Origin: CAZDDB01 sp963843285
GTDB lineage: Bacteria; Acidobacteriota; HRBIN11; JAKEFK01
Assembly (NCBI GenBank): GCA_963843285.1
Contig: CAWJJO010000014.1
Location: 62,001 to 126,000 of the forward strand
Direction: 5' to 3'
Length of the DNA: 64,000 nt
In this document: piece by piece, positions 40,292-49,356 of the stretch
Layout: each line of letters begins with the position of its first letter
How positions within the stretch are numbered: position 1 is the stretch's first letter
Made by a program: the position numbers and the translations under genes
The notes under the pieces: generated by a model
The model's input: only the letters and a program-made list of their open reading frames with translations
What the model was told of the DNA's origin: nothing
Databases searched by the model: none

Positions 40292-43200
40292 TTTCCTCCT
40301 TCAAAGCCGTATCCGGCATTCTCTTTTCTTGCGGCCCGAGATTGCAGGTTATGGAAGCCAGGAATCTTTCTGTTATGCAATTCCTGCTCATTTTTCTCCC
40401 AAGCCTCTTCCGGAAGCATGGGATTTCTTCCGGTTTGCAGCTCAATTTCTTTCTTTGGCTCACGCACTTTACTCCAGGGGGCAAGATTTCCGGTGGGACG
40501 CTGAGCATCTCCTTTACGATCCCGGCACAGAACGGGTTTTTCTAGCCGGACTTCATTCTCTAAGGGAAACGGGGTCAGGAAAATTAGAGAACAACGGCGT
40601 TGAAATTCTGAACCATCTACGCGTTCTTGGCGCCAAACATTCCCGGTCTGCCGGCCCGGTCTTGAACATCCTGAAGCGATGGGAACGCCGCAAGAGTGAT
40701 GTTCTGGAGGGTTGCCTGGAGGAAATGATCCAGAAGCAGCCTGCCGCACTCGATGAGACAGTCTCCTGCTTTGATTGGAAATTCACCAGGGAGATCGAAT
40801 TGATCGCAGGACTCTTTCAGATGGCGGAACGATCTTCAAGCCGTTCCGCTCTGTTTTATTCAGGCGCAGGGGAGGGAAAAACTACGCTTCTGAGACAACT
40901 CCACGGAGAACTCCTTTCGCGAAATGCGTTTCTTACGTTTTTCACCGCATCTTCTGAGACTCAGTCGTTTCATTCATTGCGAAAGTTGTTGGATCAGTTT
41001 TTTGAGAACACCGGCGCCTACCGATTCTTGAGAAAAGAGCTTGCAGAAAACGGGTGGACTCATTTTCTGGATGGCTCCCGCGAAATTCCGGACGATGCTG
41101 CTGAAGCCTTTTGTGAAATCGTGGAGAAGTTATGTGTCCGGCATGATGCTGTCTGTGTTTTTCTAATCGATGATCTGGATCACTTCGATCCGGCTTCACT
41201 GCATTTTCTCAACCGGGTACTGCAACGAATTGATAAACTGCCACTCATTTTTCTTTTTACTGCATGTGGCAAACCGGCACTTCCTGATTCCGTTTTGATG
41301 TTTCCGCTGGAACCTGCCGTTGCATTTGATCCGGTCCGCTCGTATGAAGTTCCACTCTGGAAGCAAGAGCAAAAGAAGATCTATATGGATGGAATTCTTG
41401 CCCGCACATCAGCTTCGCCGCTTCTTTTCCATCAATATTTGAAAGAGACATTGCGTCAACAACACCGCACGATTCGGTGGGAGGAAAGATGTTGGGCTTT
41501 TTCACGAAAAGAAATCCCGGCCTTGCCTGAAACAATGCAAGATTTCTTGATCAAATTGAACCTGGATCTTTCCCCTCATGAACTTCAAGTTCTCGAAGTT
41601 GCTTCGGTGCAAGGGCCTACCTTTGATCCCGAACTGCTTGACGATGAAGAGGGCAGGAGCGGGGAATGGATCCAGTCATTGCTGCGGAAGGGAATTTTGA
41701 TACAGGGTCAAGGTGAGATTCGCTTCGCCAGACCATTGCTTGCGGAAGCGCTGTACAGGAGGATGAGACCCGATCACTTACGGAAATACCACAGCACACT
41801 CGCTTCTAGATTGATAGGTACCGGGAATCCCGAACAGACTCCGGCCGTGGCGAGACACTTGCTCAAAGCGGGTGACTACGAGGGGACGCTTTCCATTGCC
41901 TGCAAGATGTCCGAAGGTTCGTGGAAACTCAAGAAATATGTGCTTCCAATTCTGAAAGAGATGGAGCCGTTTCTGGCGGAGTTGAGCGCGGTTGAAAGGT
42001 TGCGCTTGTATCGCATTCGCGGGGAACTGCTTTCGAGGAGGGGAAATTATTGCGGGGCCATTGCGGATTACCGGTTGGCCTTCTCGCTGTCAATAGGGGA
42101 TGACGGACTCCAATTTGAGCTAGGTGTGAAAATCGCTCAGTGTCTTCTGCAGAACAACGAAATCTTTCCCGCCCAGGAAATGCTGCAGACATTGAGTCCG
42201 CTGGCTCTGCGAATTCAGGATCCAAAATTGATTCATCAATTTTATCTTGCGCGTGGAGCGTGCGCATGGTTTCGCGGGGACCGGCGTCCGGATGATTTTG
42301 AACGTGCGATTGAAATTGCGGAGAAGCATCAGGACTACAGTTCGCTGGCCAGCGGCTACCGACAGTGCGCGGAACTGGCTCTTCGCGAGGGAGCCATTCC
42401 TCAGGCACGTTCCATGGTGCGGAAAGCGTTGAGCTATTGCAGGAAAATGAACAATCGTGAGGAACTGGGTCATGTCTGGCGGTTACTCGCTTCGATCGCC
42501 TGGAGGCAATCGCAATATTCGCGCGCCGAGCATTCGCTCCGGCGCAGTATTCGGGCATTGCAGAAAATTGAAAATCTCGATGGAATGGCGCGCGGATGGA
42601 ATCTATTAGGCAACATCTACATGGAGCGCTCGAGATTTTCGCACGCTATGGCCGCATTTCAAAAAGCGCTGACACTCTTCAGTCTCCTGGACCATTCGTT
42701 TGAGCAAAGTCTTGTCCGTTTCAACATCGGAATCATTCATACAGAATGCGGCCGCTTGCAGGAAGCTGAGCAGATCTTTCAAAAATGCCGTTCTCTCGAT
42801 CAGAAGGCTGGGAATAAACGATACTACGCCTACGATTTGCGCGCGCTTGCCGTTGTTTGCATACAGCGGGGATTTCACCGGAAGGCGGAACGCCTGCTTA
42901 AGCGAACTCTCGAACTCTGCGAGGAGCTTCATGCGGAAGGGGATATTTTACAGACAAAGTTGATTCTCTTGGTCAATGAGCTGGAGCTGAAGAACTATAG
43001 AAGCGCATTGCCTCTTATGGAGTACTTGAGCAAGAAAGCTCCAAATCTTAACGATGGTCGAACTCAGGGTCAGATCCATTTCCTGTCAGCCGTGTATTTC
43101 GTTGCGCTGAACGACGGTGAACGGGCCGGAAAAGAGATTGTCAAATCGATTCACCTTTCTCGCCGGCTGGGATTGGTGAGCTTGATCGGCCAGTGTCTGA

Positions 43201-44933
43201 TCCTTCGGTTGATTCTGAAAGACTCGTTGCCCCGCCCGGGAGATCCTGATTTGATCCGGGCGGTTCGCTATCTGGAAAAGAACCGCAACAGAGTTGAGTT
43301 TGCCGATTCGTTCCTGCGGTTGTATCAGGCTTACCCGCTTCTTCTTCGCGAGCGGGAGCACGTGGGACGAATGACCCGTATGGAAAAGATTTACCGGGGA
43401 ATCCGGCACCGTTCGAAGCATCGGGCCATTCAGCGTCTTTTGCGCGCGAAAGGCAGGGCGCCGGTCACGATAGAGCCGGTTTATGAGCGGTGGCGGTCCC
43501 TTTTGGAAACTTTACGTTCGTCAGATGACTTTGCGGGAGGAATCAACCGTTTGCTTGAGAACGTCTCGTCCGATCTGGGCACTTCGCGAGCGGTCTTCCA
43601 GTTTCTGAACGAATCCGGAGTCTACGAACGGATCGCGCGTTCGAATCATAGTATTCCCGATATGGCAGATGATCTGGAGAGCCACGTGCTCGGTCTGGTT
43701 GTCCGGCGAAGTGAGATTGTGCGGCTCGATGTTGCGCGTGATCCGGAGCTGCAAAAAATTTCCGGCACAGGCAAGAATGAAGTCGGTTCTGTGCTGGCTG
43801 TTCCGTTGATTTCAGGAGAGCGTGTTTCCGGTGTCTGGTATCTTGAGCGCGGCCAGTCCGCGTCTTGTTTCTCCCAGCGTGAGCAGGAAAAGATCGTATT
43901 TGTTCTGACAGCTTTTGCACCGGTTGTGGAGAGCAGTCTTCAGGCTGAGCTTTCCCGCAGGACCTGTCGGTCCACTTCCGTTCCCGGAGGTCTTGAGGAC
44001 ATTGTTGGAGGCAGTAGCCGGATGACGGCACTCTATCGTCAGATCGAGAAGCTTGCGCCGTTAGAAATCTCCGTTCTGATTCAGGGTGAAAGCGGCACTG
44101 GAAAAGAATTGATTGCCCGCAGTCTTCATAGAAAGAGCGGACGGGCTTCCGCTCCTTTTCTGGCACTCAACTGCAGCGCCCTTCCCGAAACGTTGATTGA
44201 AAGTGAGCTGTTTGGATTCAACAGAGGAGCATTTACAGGCGCAACGGCTGCGAAGCCAGGTTTGATCGAAAGAGCTCATACGGGCACTCTGTTTTTGGAT
44301 GAAATTGGCGATCTCAGCGGCGCGGCACAGGCAAAACTGCTTCGCGTCCTTCAAGAGCGCGAGATCCAAAGGCTGGGAGACCACATCGTCCGTAAAGTGG
44401 ATGTCCGTTTTTTGTTTGCGACACACAAAGATTTGAAGAAGCTCCTTCAGGAAGGAGCTTATCGCGAAGACCTGTTCTACAGAATTAGTGTATATTCGTT
44501 AAATGTTCCTGCTTTACGCGACCGGCCCGAAGATATTCCGATTCTCGTAAATCATTTAGTAGCAAAGTATAGCCGCAGTTTTAACAAATCCGGAATCACG
44601 CTTTCGCCCCATGCAATTCGCGCGCTGTGTGAGTATTTCTGGCCTGGAAACGTCCGCGAGCTGGAGAACGTGATCCAGAGCCTTCTGGTTAACTGCGATT
44701 CCGGCGGAACGATCGATCTGAATGATCTTCCTGCTCTGGTTACGGGTGGGAAGCTTCTGCAAAAGATGAGCACCAGAAGTCTGGACAATGCAAAAGAAGA
44801 ATTCGAGCGCGAATTCGTCACTCAGGCCTTGAACCGGAACAAGTGGAACAAAACCCACACGGCGCGAGAGTTGAAGATGACCCGGCAGGGTCTGGTCAAC
44901 TTGATCCAACGACTCGGGCTGAAGAAGAAGTAG
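40140..44933 (+). CDS. Giant sigma-54 activator: pseudokinase-like, STAND-like ATPase, TPR, GAF, AAA+, Fis
   Basis: A 1,597-residue regulator. Residues 1-205 resemble a decayed protein kinase (YLVKRF where VAIK would be, DFRWDAEHLLYD where HRDLKPENLL would be). About 230-600 is a STAND-like ATPase: Walker A GAGEGKTT (near 242) and Walker B VCVFLIDDLDHFD (near 338). About 610-1090 is a series of TPR-type helical repeats. A GAF domain (1119-1275) follows, then the sigma-54 activator AAA+ domain (1287-1525): GESGTGKE, the sigma-54 contact loop GAFTGA (1363-1368), LFLDEIGD, YRISVYSLNVPALRDRPEDI and WPGNVRELENV. A Fis-type helix-turn-helix ends the protein (TARELKMTRQGLVNLIQRLG). It should activate RpoN-dependent promoters in response to a cue read by the N-terminal modules. 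A later start at 40209 is possible. Confidence 0.9.
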   Translation: MARRRLLTPFLWEKTRLLQRNRTMELWEGTIQGRPYLVKRFTSPGASRWSDFLLQSRIRHSLFLRPEIAGYGSQESFCYAIPAHFSPKPLPEAWDFFRFAAQFLSLAHALYSRGQDFRWDAEHLLYDPGTERVFLAGLHSLRETGSGKLENNGVEILNHLRVLGAKHSRSAGPVLNILKRWERRKSDVLEGCLEEMIQKQPAALDETVSCFDWKFTREIELIAGLFQMAERSSSRSALFYSGAGEGKTTLLRQLHGELLSRNAFLTFFTASSETQSFHSLRKLLDQFFENTGAYRFLRKELAENGWTHFLDGSREIPDDAAEAFCEIVEKLCVRHDAVCVFLIDDLDHFDPASLHFLNRVLQRIDKLPLIFLFTACGKPALPDSVLMFPLEPAVAFDPVRSYEVPLWKQEQKKIYMDGILARTSASPLLFHQYLKETLRQQHRTIRWEERCWAFSRKEIPALPETMQDFLIKLNLDLSPHELQVLEVASVQGPTFDPELLDDEEGRSGEWIQSLLRKGILIQGQGEIRFARPLLAEALYRRMRPDHLRKYHSTLASRLIGTGNPEQTPAVARHLLKAGDYEGTLSIACKMSEGSWKLKKYVLPILKEMEPFLAELSAVERLRLYRIRGELLSRRGNYCGAIADYRLAFSLSIGDDGLQFELGVKIAQCLLQNNEIFPAQEMLQTLSPLALRIQDPKLIHQFYLARGACAWFRGDRRPDDFERAIEIAEKHQDYSSLASGYRQCAELALREGAIPQARSMVRKALSYCRKMNNREELGHVWRLLASIAWRQSQYSRAEHSLRRSIRALQKIENLDGMARGWNLLGNIYMERSRFSHAMAAFQKALTLFSLLDHSFEQSLVRFNIGIIHTECGRLQEAEQIFQKCRSLDQKAGNKRYYAYDLRALAVVCIQRGFHRKAERLLKRTLELCEELHAEGDILQTKLILLVNELELKNYRSALPLMEYLSKKAPNLNDGRTQGQIHFLSAVYFVALNDGERAGKEIVKSIHLSRRLGLVSLIGQCLILRLILKDSLPRPGDPDLIRAVRYLEKNRNRVEFADSFLRLYQAYPLLLREREHVGRMTRMEKIYRGIRHRSKHRAIQRLLRAKGRAPVTIEPVYERWRSLLETLRSSDDFAGGINRLLENVSSDLGTSRAVFQFLNESGVYERIARSNHSIPDMADDLESHVLGLVVRRSEIVRLDVARDPELQKISGTGKNEVGSVLAVPLISGERVSGVWYLERGQSASCFSQREQEKIVFVLTAFAPVVESSLQAELSRRTCRSTSVPGGLEDIVGGSSRMTALYRQIEKLAPLEISVLIQGESGTGKELIARSLHRKSGRASAPFLALNCSALPETLIESELFGFNRGAFTGATAAKPGLIERAHTGTLFLDEIGDLSGAAQAKLLRVLQEREIQRLGDHIVRKVDVRFLFATHKDLKKLLQEGAYREDLFYRISVYSLNVPALRDRPEDIPILVNHLVAKYSRSFNKSGITLSPHAIRALCEYFWPGNVRELENVIQSLLVNCDSGGTIDLNDLPALVTGGKLLQKMSTRSLDNAKEEFEREFVTQALNRNKWNKTHTARELKMTRQGLVNLIQRLGLKKK

Positions 44934-44998
44934 AGGGCGACCGTAGTGGTCGCCCTCACGGAGGCTCGCTTTCATCAGGGCGACCACAAGGGTCGCCC
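44933..44998. repeat. Palindromic repeat pair, gggcgacc family
   Basis: A gagggcgacc/ggtcgccctc hairpin (44933-44957, loop gtagt) begins at the last base of the regulator stop codon. A second hairpin gggcgacc/ggtcgccc (44978-44998, loop acaag) is the reverse complement of 27159-27179. Confidence 0.78.
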
Positions 44999-45013
44999 CT
45001 ACTACGAACGCAG

Positions 45014-45019
45014 TATAAT
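45014..45019 (+). promoter_or_regulatory. -10 element, probable leaderless start
   Basis: tataat ends 8 nt before GTG 45028 with no Shine-Dalgarno between them. Confidence 0.5.
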
Positions 45020-45027
45020 AGGCTTGC

Positions 45028-46548
45028 GTGAACAAGCAAGTCGTCTCCGCAATCCTGCTGCTCTTTTTGTTTTCATGCAAAGAAAGCCCCATTCTGCAGA
45101 AGCCTGATTCCATACAGATCTCCGTTCCATATGAAATCGATCTACTGGATCCTCATGCGGAAACCAGACTCGGCAGTTTTGCGTTGCTATTTAATTTTTA
45201 TGAACCGCTTGTGACGACAGATGCGGGGATGCGATTCCAGCCTGGGCTGGCTGATCGCTGGGAGAATCCAGATGTCTATACATGGGTCTTTCACTTGCGT
45301 TCGTCGGTCCGGTTTCACAGCGGGAAACCGATGACATCCGCAGATGTTGTGTATTCCTTCAAACGCTTGATGGAAACTCCCGGGTTGGAGATCGCCACAT
45401 ATCTGATCGATATCTCCGAAGTGCATGCGACCGGACCCCTTACAGTCAGTGTCCGTACTAAGAGCCCATTGCCCATCTTTCTAAACAAGCTCAGCTACGT
45501 AGCCATCATTCCTGATGGAATCGCATCCGCATTTTTGGCGAATCACGTGGATGGAACCGGAAAGTACAAGCTGGAGGAATGGAAAAAGGGAGAATGGATC
45601 AGGATGACCAGAAACGAAGGCTACTGGAATCATAAACCCGATCTGAAGACAGCGACCTACTATCTCAATCGCGGTCCGGTGCAGGCGGTTCAGGATTTGA
45701 CTTCAAACAGATGCCAATTTGCACAATACGATTCGAAGAAATTAGAACCGGCTGTTCAGGCTCTTGGGAACTTTCAAATCCTGCATCAGGACAACTATTT
45801 TCTCAAATACCTCAGCTATGATGTATCGCGCGATGTGACGCCTTATTGCGCTGCGCGCCCAAATCCATTCAAGAATCCCCTGGTGCGTCAAGCCATCCAT
45901 AAAGCGCTGGACCGTCAGAAGCTTGTTGCTGACCTGCCGACGTATGCTGTCATTGCTGATCAACCCGTGCCGCCTTTTGTTTTTGGTTTCAATCCGGACA
46001 TCCCGTCTCCCGCGTACGATCCTGCGGCGGCAAGATCGCTTCTGGAGCGGGCGGGATTTCCGCACGGGTTTGAAGTGACTCTGCATGCGCGTCAAATTCT
46101 GCAGGAAACGGGACGATTGATTCAGGAACAACTGCAGAAAATCGGAATCCGCGTGAGCTTGAGAGTTTTGCAGGATGGAGATTTCTTCCGGGTTCTGGAC
46201 AAGAAGGATTTTACATTCATTTTGACACGTGTTGGCGCGACCGTGGGCGATGCCAGCGATGTCCTCGAACCCCAGCTTCACACTGCCGATTTGTCCCGAC
46301 GCTATGGAGTTCGGAACTGGGTTGGATACAGCAATCCTGAAGTCGATCGGGCAATTGAAGACAGCACATCGCTTTTAAAAGTTGAAGACCGGCGCGCTGC
46401 CTTGCAACAAATCATGACGATCTTGATGAACGATCTTCCCTGGATCCCCCTATACATCGATCAGGATGTATATGCTCTGTCCAACGCATTCTCCTGGCAG
46501 CCACGACACGACAGTTACGTGCTGGCCTACGAAGTGAAGGTCCGGTAA
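45028..46548 (+). CDS. Oligopeptide-type ABC transporter substrate-binding lipoprotein
   Basis: A 506-residue SBP_bac_5 family protein. It starts with a lipoprotein signal (AILLLFLFSC, with Cys near residue 17). Family features are PYEIDLLDPHAETRLGS, FQPGLADRWENPDVYTWVFHLRSSVRFHSGKPMTSADVVYSF, HKALDRQKLV, AARSLLERAGFPHGF and RNWVGYSNPEVDRAI. It would capture peptides or similar solutes at the inner membrane and pass them to the permease encoded next. The start is GTG 45028. Confidence 0.93.
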   Translation: MNKQVVSAILLLFLFSCKESPILQKPDSIQISVPYEIDLLDPHAETRLGSFALLFNFYEPLVTTDAGMRFQPGLADRWENPDVYTWVFHLRSSVRFHSGKPMTSADVVYSFKRLMETPGLEIATYLIDISEVHATGPLTVSVRTKSPLPIFLNKLSYVAIIPDGIASAFLANHVDGTGKYKLEEWKKGEWIRMTRNEGYWNHKPDLKTATYYLNRGPVQAVQDLTSNRCQFAQYDSKKLEPAVQALGNFQILHQDNYFLKYLSYDVSRDVTPYCAARPNPFKNPLVRQAIHKALDRQKLVADLPTYAVIADQPVPPFVFGFNPDIPSPAYDPAAARSLLERAGFPHGFEVTLHARQILQETGRLIQEQLQKIGIRVSLRVLQDGDFFRVLDKKDFTFILTRVGATVGDASDVLEPQLHTADLSRRYGVRNWVGYSNPEVDRAIEDSTSLLKVEDRRAALQQIMTILMNDLPWIPLYIDQDVYALSNAFSWQPRHDSYVLAYEVKVR

Positions 46549-46562
46549 CGTCGGAGGTTTCC

Positions 46563-47480
46563 ATGGGAACGTTTCTGACCCGCCGGATTGCGATTCTTGT
46601 TGTTACGTTATTCTGTGTTTTAACCATCGTGTTTTTGCTGCTCCGGATCATTCCCGGGGACCCGGTAGAAGCGATGTTGGGGGAAGGGGCACAGCCTGTC
46701 GATGTTCAGGCCATGAGACGGCAATTACTGCTCGATCAGCCGCTCTGGAAACAGTATTCCCTTTATCTGCAGAATTTTATCCATGGGGATCTCGGGGAGT
46801 CATGGAGTTTCAGAACTCCCGTGACTCAAACCTTGATTTCACGGCTGCCCGCGACATTGGAACTTGCCGGCGGAGGGATGGTCGTTGCCGTCCTGCTTGC
46901 TGTTCCACTCGGTGTCTTTGCCGCCCGTCGTCCCAATACCGTTTCGGACCGCCTTACTACTTTATTCGCAGTAAGCGGTGCAGCGGTGCCTCATTTCTGG
47001 CTTGGACCGCTTCTCGTTCTCTTTTTTTCTATCCAACTTGGCTGGTTGCCGGTTTCCGGACGGGGCACATTTGCGCATCTGGTCTTGCCATCCGTAACTC
47101 TGGGAACTGCTCTGGCTGCGATCCTGACGCGCATGCTGAGATCTTCCTTGCTGGAAGAACTCGGTTCCGATTACATCCGCGCGGCGCAAGCCCGGGGCGC
47201 CGGTCCGTTCCGCATCTTGTTTCGACACGCTCTTCCCAACGCGCTGCTGCCCGTCCTTACGATTTTCGGGTTGCAGTTCGGCGGATTACTCACGGGAGCG
47301 GTGATCACGGAAACCATTTTCTCCTGGCCGGGAATCGGCCGTCTTCTGATCCAGGCGATCTTTTCCCGCGATTATCCGCTGGTTCAGGGCTGCATCCTCG
47401 CCTTCGCGTTTTTGTATGCGATCGTAAACCTCGTGGTAGACGTCCTCTATGCCGTCCTTGATCCACGCATCGGTTTGTAA
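46563..47480 (+). CDS. ABC transporter permease, DppB/OppB type
   Basis: A 305-residue inner-membrane permease. An N-terminal helix is followed by IPGDPVEAMLG, DLGESW, GGMVVAVLLAVPLGVFAA, the cytoplasmic EAA-like loop DYIRAAQARGAGPFRILFRHALPNALLPV that contacts the ATPase, and GAVITETIFSWPGIGRLLIQAI. The ribosome-binding site ggaggtttcc is good. It follows the binding protein by 14 nt. The usual partners (DppC permease and DppD/F ATPases) do not follow; a repeat and an unrelated gene come next. Confidence 0.93.
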   Translation: MGTFLTRRIAILVVTLFCVLTIVFLLLRIIPGDPVEAMLGEGAQPVDVQAMRRQLLLDQPLWKQYSLYLQNFIHGDLGESWSFRTPVTQTLISRLPATLELAGGGMVVAVLLAVPLGVFAARRPNTVSDRLTTLFAVSGAAVPHFWLGPLLVLFFSIQLGWLPVSGRGTFAHLVLPSVTLGTALAAILTRMLRSSLLEELGSDYIRAAQARGAGPFRILFRHALPNALLPVLTIFGLQFGGLLTGAVITETIFSWPGIGRLLIQAIFSRDYPLVQGCILAFAFLYAIVNLVVDVLYAVLDPRIGL

Positions 47481-47490
47481 CGCCACCTCC

Positions 47491-47548
47491 GGCCGGCCTG
47501 CAGGCTGGAAGCATACGACCCGTAATGCAGGCTAGAAGCCGGCGCTCC
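47491..47548. repeat. Palindromic repeat (gcaggct family)
   Basis: ggccggcctgcaggctggaag and taatgcaggctagaagccggcgctcc, a diverged copy of the element at 5618-5665, between the permease gene and the next promoter. Confidence 0.65.
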
Positions 47549-47562
47549 ATTCTCGCCCCGTC

Positions 47563-47571
47563 TGGTATAAT
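47563..47571 (+). promoter_or_regulatory. Extended -10 promoter of the gamma-CA/hisS/aspS/moxR operon
   Basis: tggtataat followed by a 28-nt leader with a ribosome-binding site (gggaga) before ATG 47600. The same extended -10 occurs at 31719-31727. Confidence 0.55.
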
Positions 47572-47599
47572 ACAGGTTTATTTTTCAACGGGAGATACG

Positions 47600-48118
47600 A
47601 TGATCCGGGCATACAAGGACAAGACACCGCAATTTGACGATACTGTTTTTATCGAGGACAGCGCTCAGGTGATCGGGGATGTGATCATCGGTTCGCACTC
47701 GAGTATCTGGTTCAACACGACGGTCCGAGGCGACGTCTTCCATATCCGGATCGGGTCGTATACGAACATTCAGGATAATTCGGTCATTCACGTGACAAAA
47801 GGCAAGTTTGCTACGATTCTAGAGGATTACGTCACGGTCGGGCACAGTGTGACGCTCCACGGCTGTCATATTAAGTCGAATAATCTGGTCGGGATCGGCA
47901 GCATCGTAATGGACGACGTTGTGGTCGAGGAGAATTGCATCATCGCTGCCGGCGCGTTGATTTCTCCAGGGACAAAGGTTCCGGCGCGCAGCCTGATGAT
48001 GGGGGTGCCGGCAAAGCGGGTTCGCGATATTACGGACGAGGAAGTAAAGCGGATCCGGCAATATGCGATGAACTATTTTCAATACAAGGAAGAATACAAG
48101 AAGCAGTACGGAAGATGA
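47600..48118 (+). CDS. Gamma-carbonic-anhydrase-like hexapeptide-repeat protein
   Basis: A 172-residue left-handed beta-helix protein of the YrdA/CaiE/gamma-CA group. It shows hexapeptide periodicity (VIGDVIIGSHSSIWFNTTVRGD, IRIGSYTNIQDNSVIHV, VTVGHSVTLHGC, LVGIGSIVMDDVVV) and three metal-ligand histidines (IHV, GHS, LHG). The C-terminus GVPAKRVRDITDEEV is typical. It may hydrate CO2 or act on an acyl substrate. The start is ATG 47600; the stop overlaps hisS (ATGA). Confidence 0.9.
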   Translation: MIRAYKDKTPQFDDTVFIEDSAQVIGDVIIGSHSSIWFNTTVRGDVFHIRIGSYTNIQDNSVIHVTKGKFATILEDYVTVGHSVTLHGCHIKSNNLVGIGSIVMDDVVVEENCIIAAGALISPGTKVPARSLMMGVPAKRVRDITDEEVKRIRQYAMNYFQYKEEYKKQYGR

Positions 48119-49356
48119 TCCAGGCAATCAAAGGAACCCGGGATATCTTTTCTCCCGAGGTGGAAAAATGGCAATTTGCCGAACGTTTGATGCGCAAAAT
48201 CTGCGCAACCTATGGCTACGAAGAGATTAGAACGCCTTTATTCGAAGCAACCGAGGTGTTTGCACGCGGGATCGGCGAGATCACCGATATTGTGACCAAG
48301 CAAATGTATAGCTTTCAGGACGGCAGCGGACAGTCGTTGACACTCAGGCCGGAGGCGACGGCATCGCTTGTCCGGGCATTTGTAGAGCACGGACTCGACA
48401 ATGAACTGTCCATCACCAAGTGGTACTGCCTGGGGCCGATGTTCCGGTACGAGCGTCCGCAAAAGGGACGTTACCGGCAGTTTCATCAGTGGGATGTGGA
48501 GATCCTGGGCACTGAAAATCCGGCCGTGGATGCGGAAGTGATTGAATTGCTCCTGCGTTTCCTGGATTCTGTTCAAGTCAAAGACACGGAGTTGCAGCTG
48601 AATTCCGTAGGATGTCCGGTTTGCCGTCCGGGTTACATTGCAGTGTTGCAGCAAGAGCTGCGCAAGAACAAGGATCGCCTTTGCGCAGATTGCCAGATGC
48701 GGCTGGAACGCAACCCATTGCGTGTCCTGGATTGTAAGGTGGAAGAGGATCAGCCGATCATCAATACGCTTCCGGCAATCGATGATTACCTTTGTGAAGA
48801 ATGCAAGACGCATTTTCTGGCCGTTCAACGCCTTTTGGGACTATCCGGAATCTCATATGTTCGAAACAAGAGGCTGGTTCGAGGCCTGGATTACTATACA
48901 AAGACTACGTTTGAAGTCGTGGCAGCCGGCTTGGGCGCGCAAAATTCGGTTGCTGGCGGTGGACGATACGACGGATTGGTAGAGGAACTGGGCGGAAAAC
49001 CGACCAAGGCGATCGGGTTTGCGCTTGGCATGGATCGTTTGATCCTTGCGATGCCCGAATCGGCTTCAGAAATTTCTGGTGTCCGGGTATTGATTGTGGC
49101 GATGAGCGACAACTCATTTGACTACGCTTTTCAAAAAGTGCAGATGCCGCTTCGAAAAGCCGAAATCCCATGTGAACTGGATTATCAGAGAAGGAGTTTG
49201 AAAGGTGCGATGCGGCTGGCGGATAAACGGAAGGTAGATTGGGTTGTGATTGCCGGCGAGGACGAGGTGAAGGAAGGTAAGGTTACACTCAAGAACATGA
49301 AGAGTGGAGAACAGGCCCGATATTCGATTGAAGAAGTTATTGAGAAAGTACGATGA
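48115..49356 (+). CDS. hisS: Histidyl-tRNA synthetase
   Basis: A 413-residue class II aminoacyl-tRNA synthetase. It starts IQAIKGTRDIFSPE; motif 2 is MFRYERPQKGRYRQFHQWDVE; the histidine-specific segment is RGLDYYTKTTFEV; motif 3 is GGRYDGLVEELGG with AIGFALGMDRL. A C-terminal anticodon-binding domain (ALL-type Rossmann, about 325-413) follows. ATG 48115 overlaps the preceding stop by 4 bp; longer frames reaching back into the carbonic anhydrase gene are not real. Confidence 0.97.
   Translation: MIQAIKGTRDIFSPEVEKWQFAERLMRKICATYGYEEIRTPLFEATEVFARGIGEITDIVTKQMYSFQDGSGQSLTLRPEATASLVRAFVEHGLDNELSITKWYCLGPMFRYERPQKGRYRQFHQWDVEILGTENPAVDAEVIELLLRFLDSVQVKDTELQLNSVGCPVCRPGYIAVLQQELRKNKDRLCADCQMRLERNPLRVLDCKVEEDQPIINTLPAIDDYLCEECKTHFLAVQRLLGLSGISYVRNKRLVRGLDYYTKTTFEVVAAGLGAQNSVAGGGRYDGLVEELGGKPTKAIGFALGMDRLILAMPESASEISGVRVLIVAMSDNSFDYAFQKVQMPLRKAEIPCELDYQRRSLKGAMRLADKRKVDWVVIAGEDEVKEGKVTLKNMKSGEQARYSIEEVIEKVR

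Noticed and set aside
47935..48114. N-terminal extension of hisS into the carbonic anhydrase gene
   Set aside because: HisRS homology begins exactly at ATG 48115, and the upstream frame overlaps conserved hexapeptide-repeat sequence.
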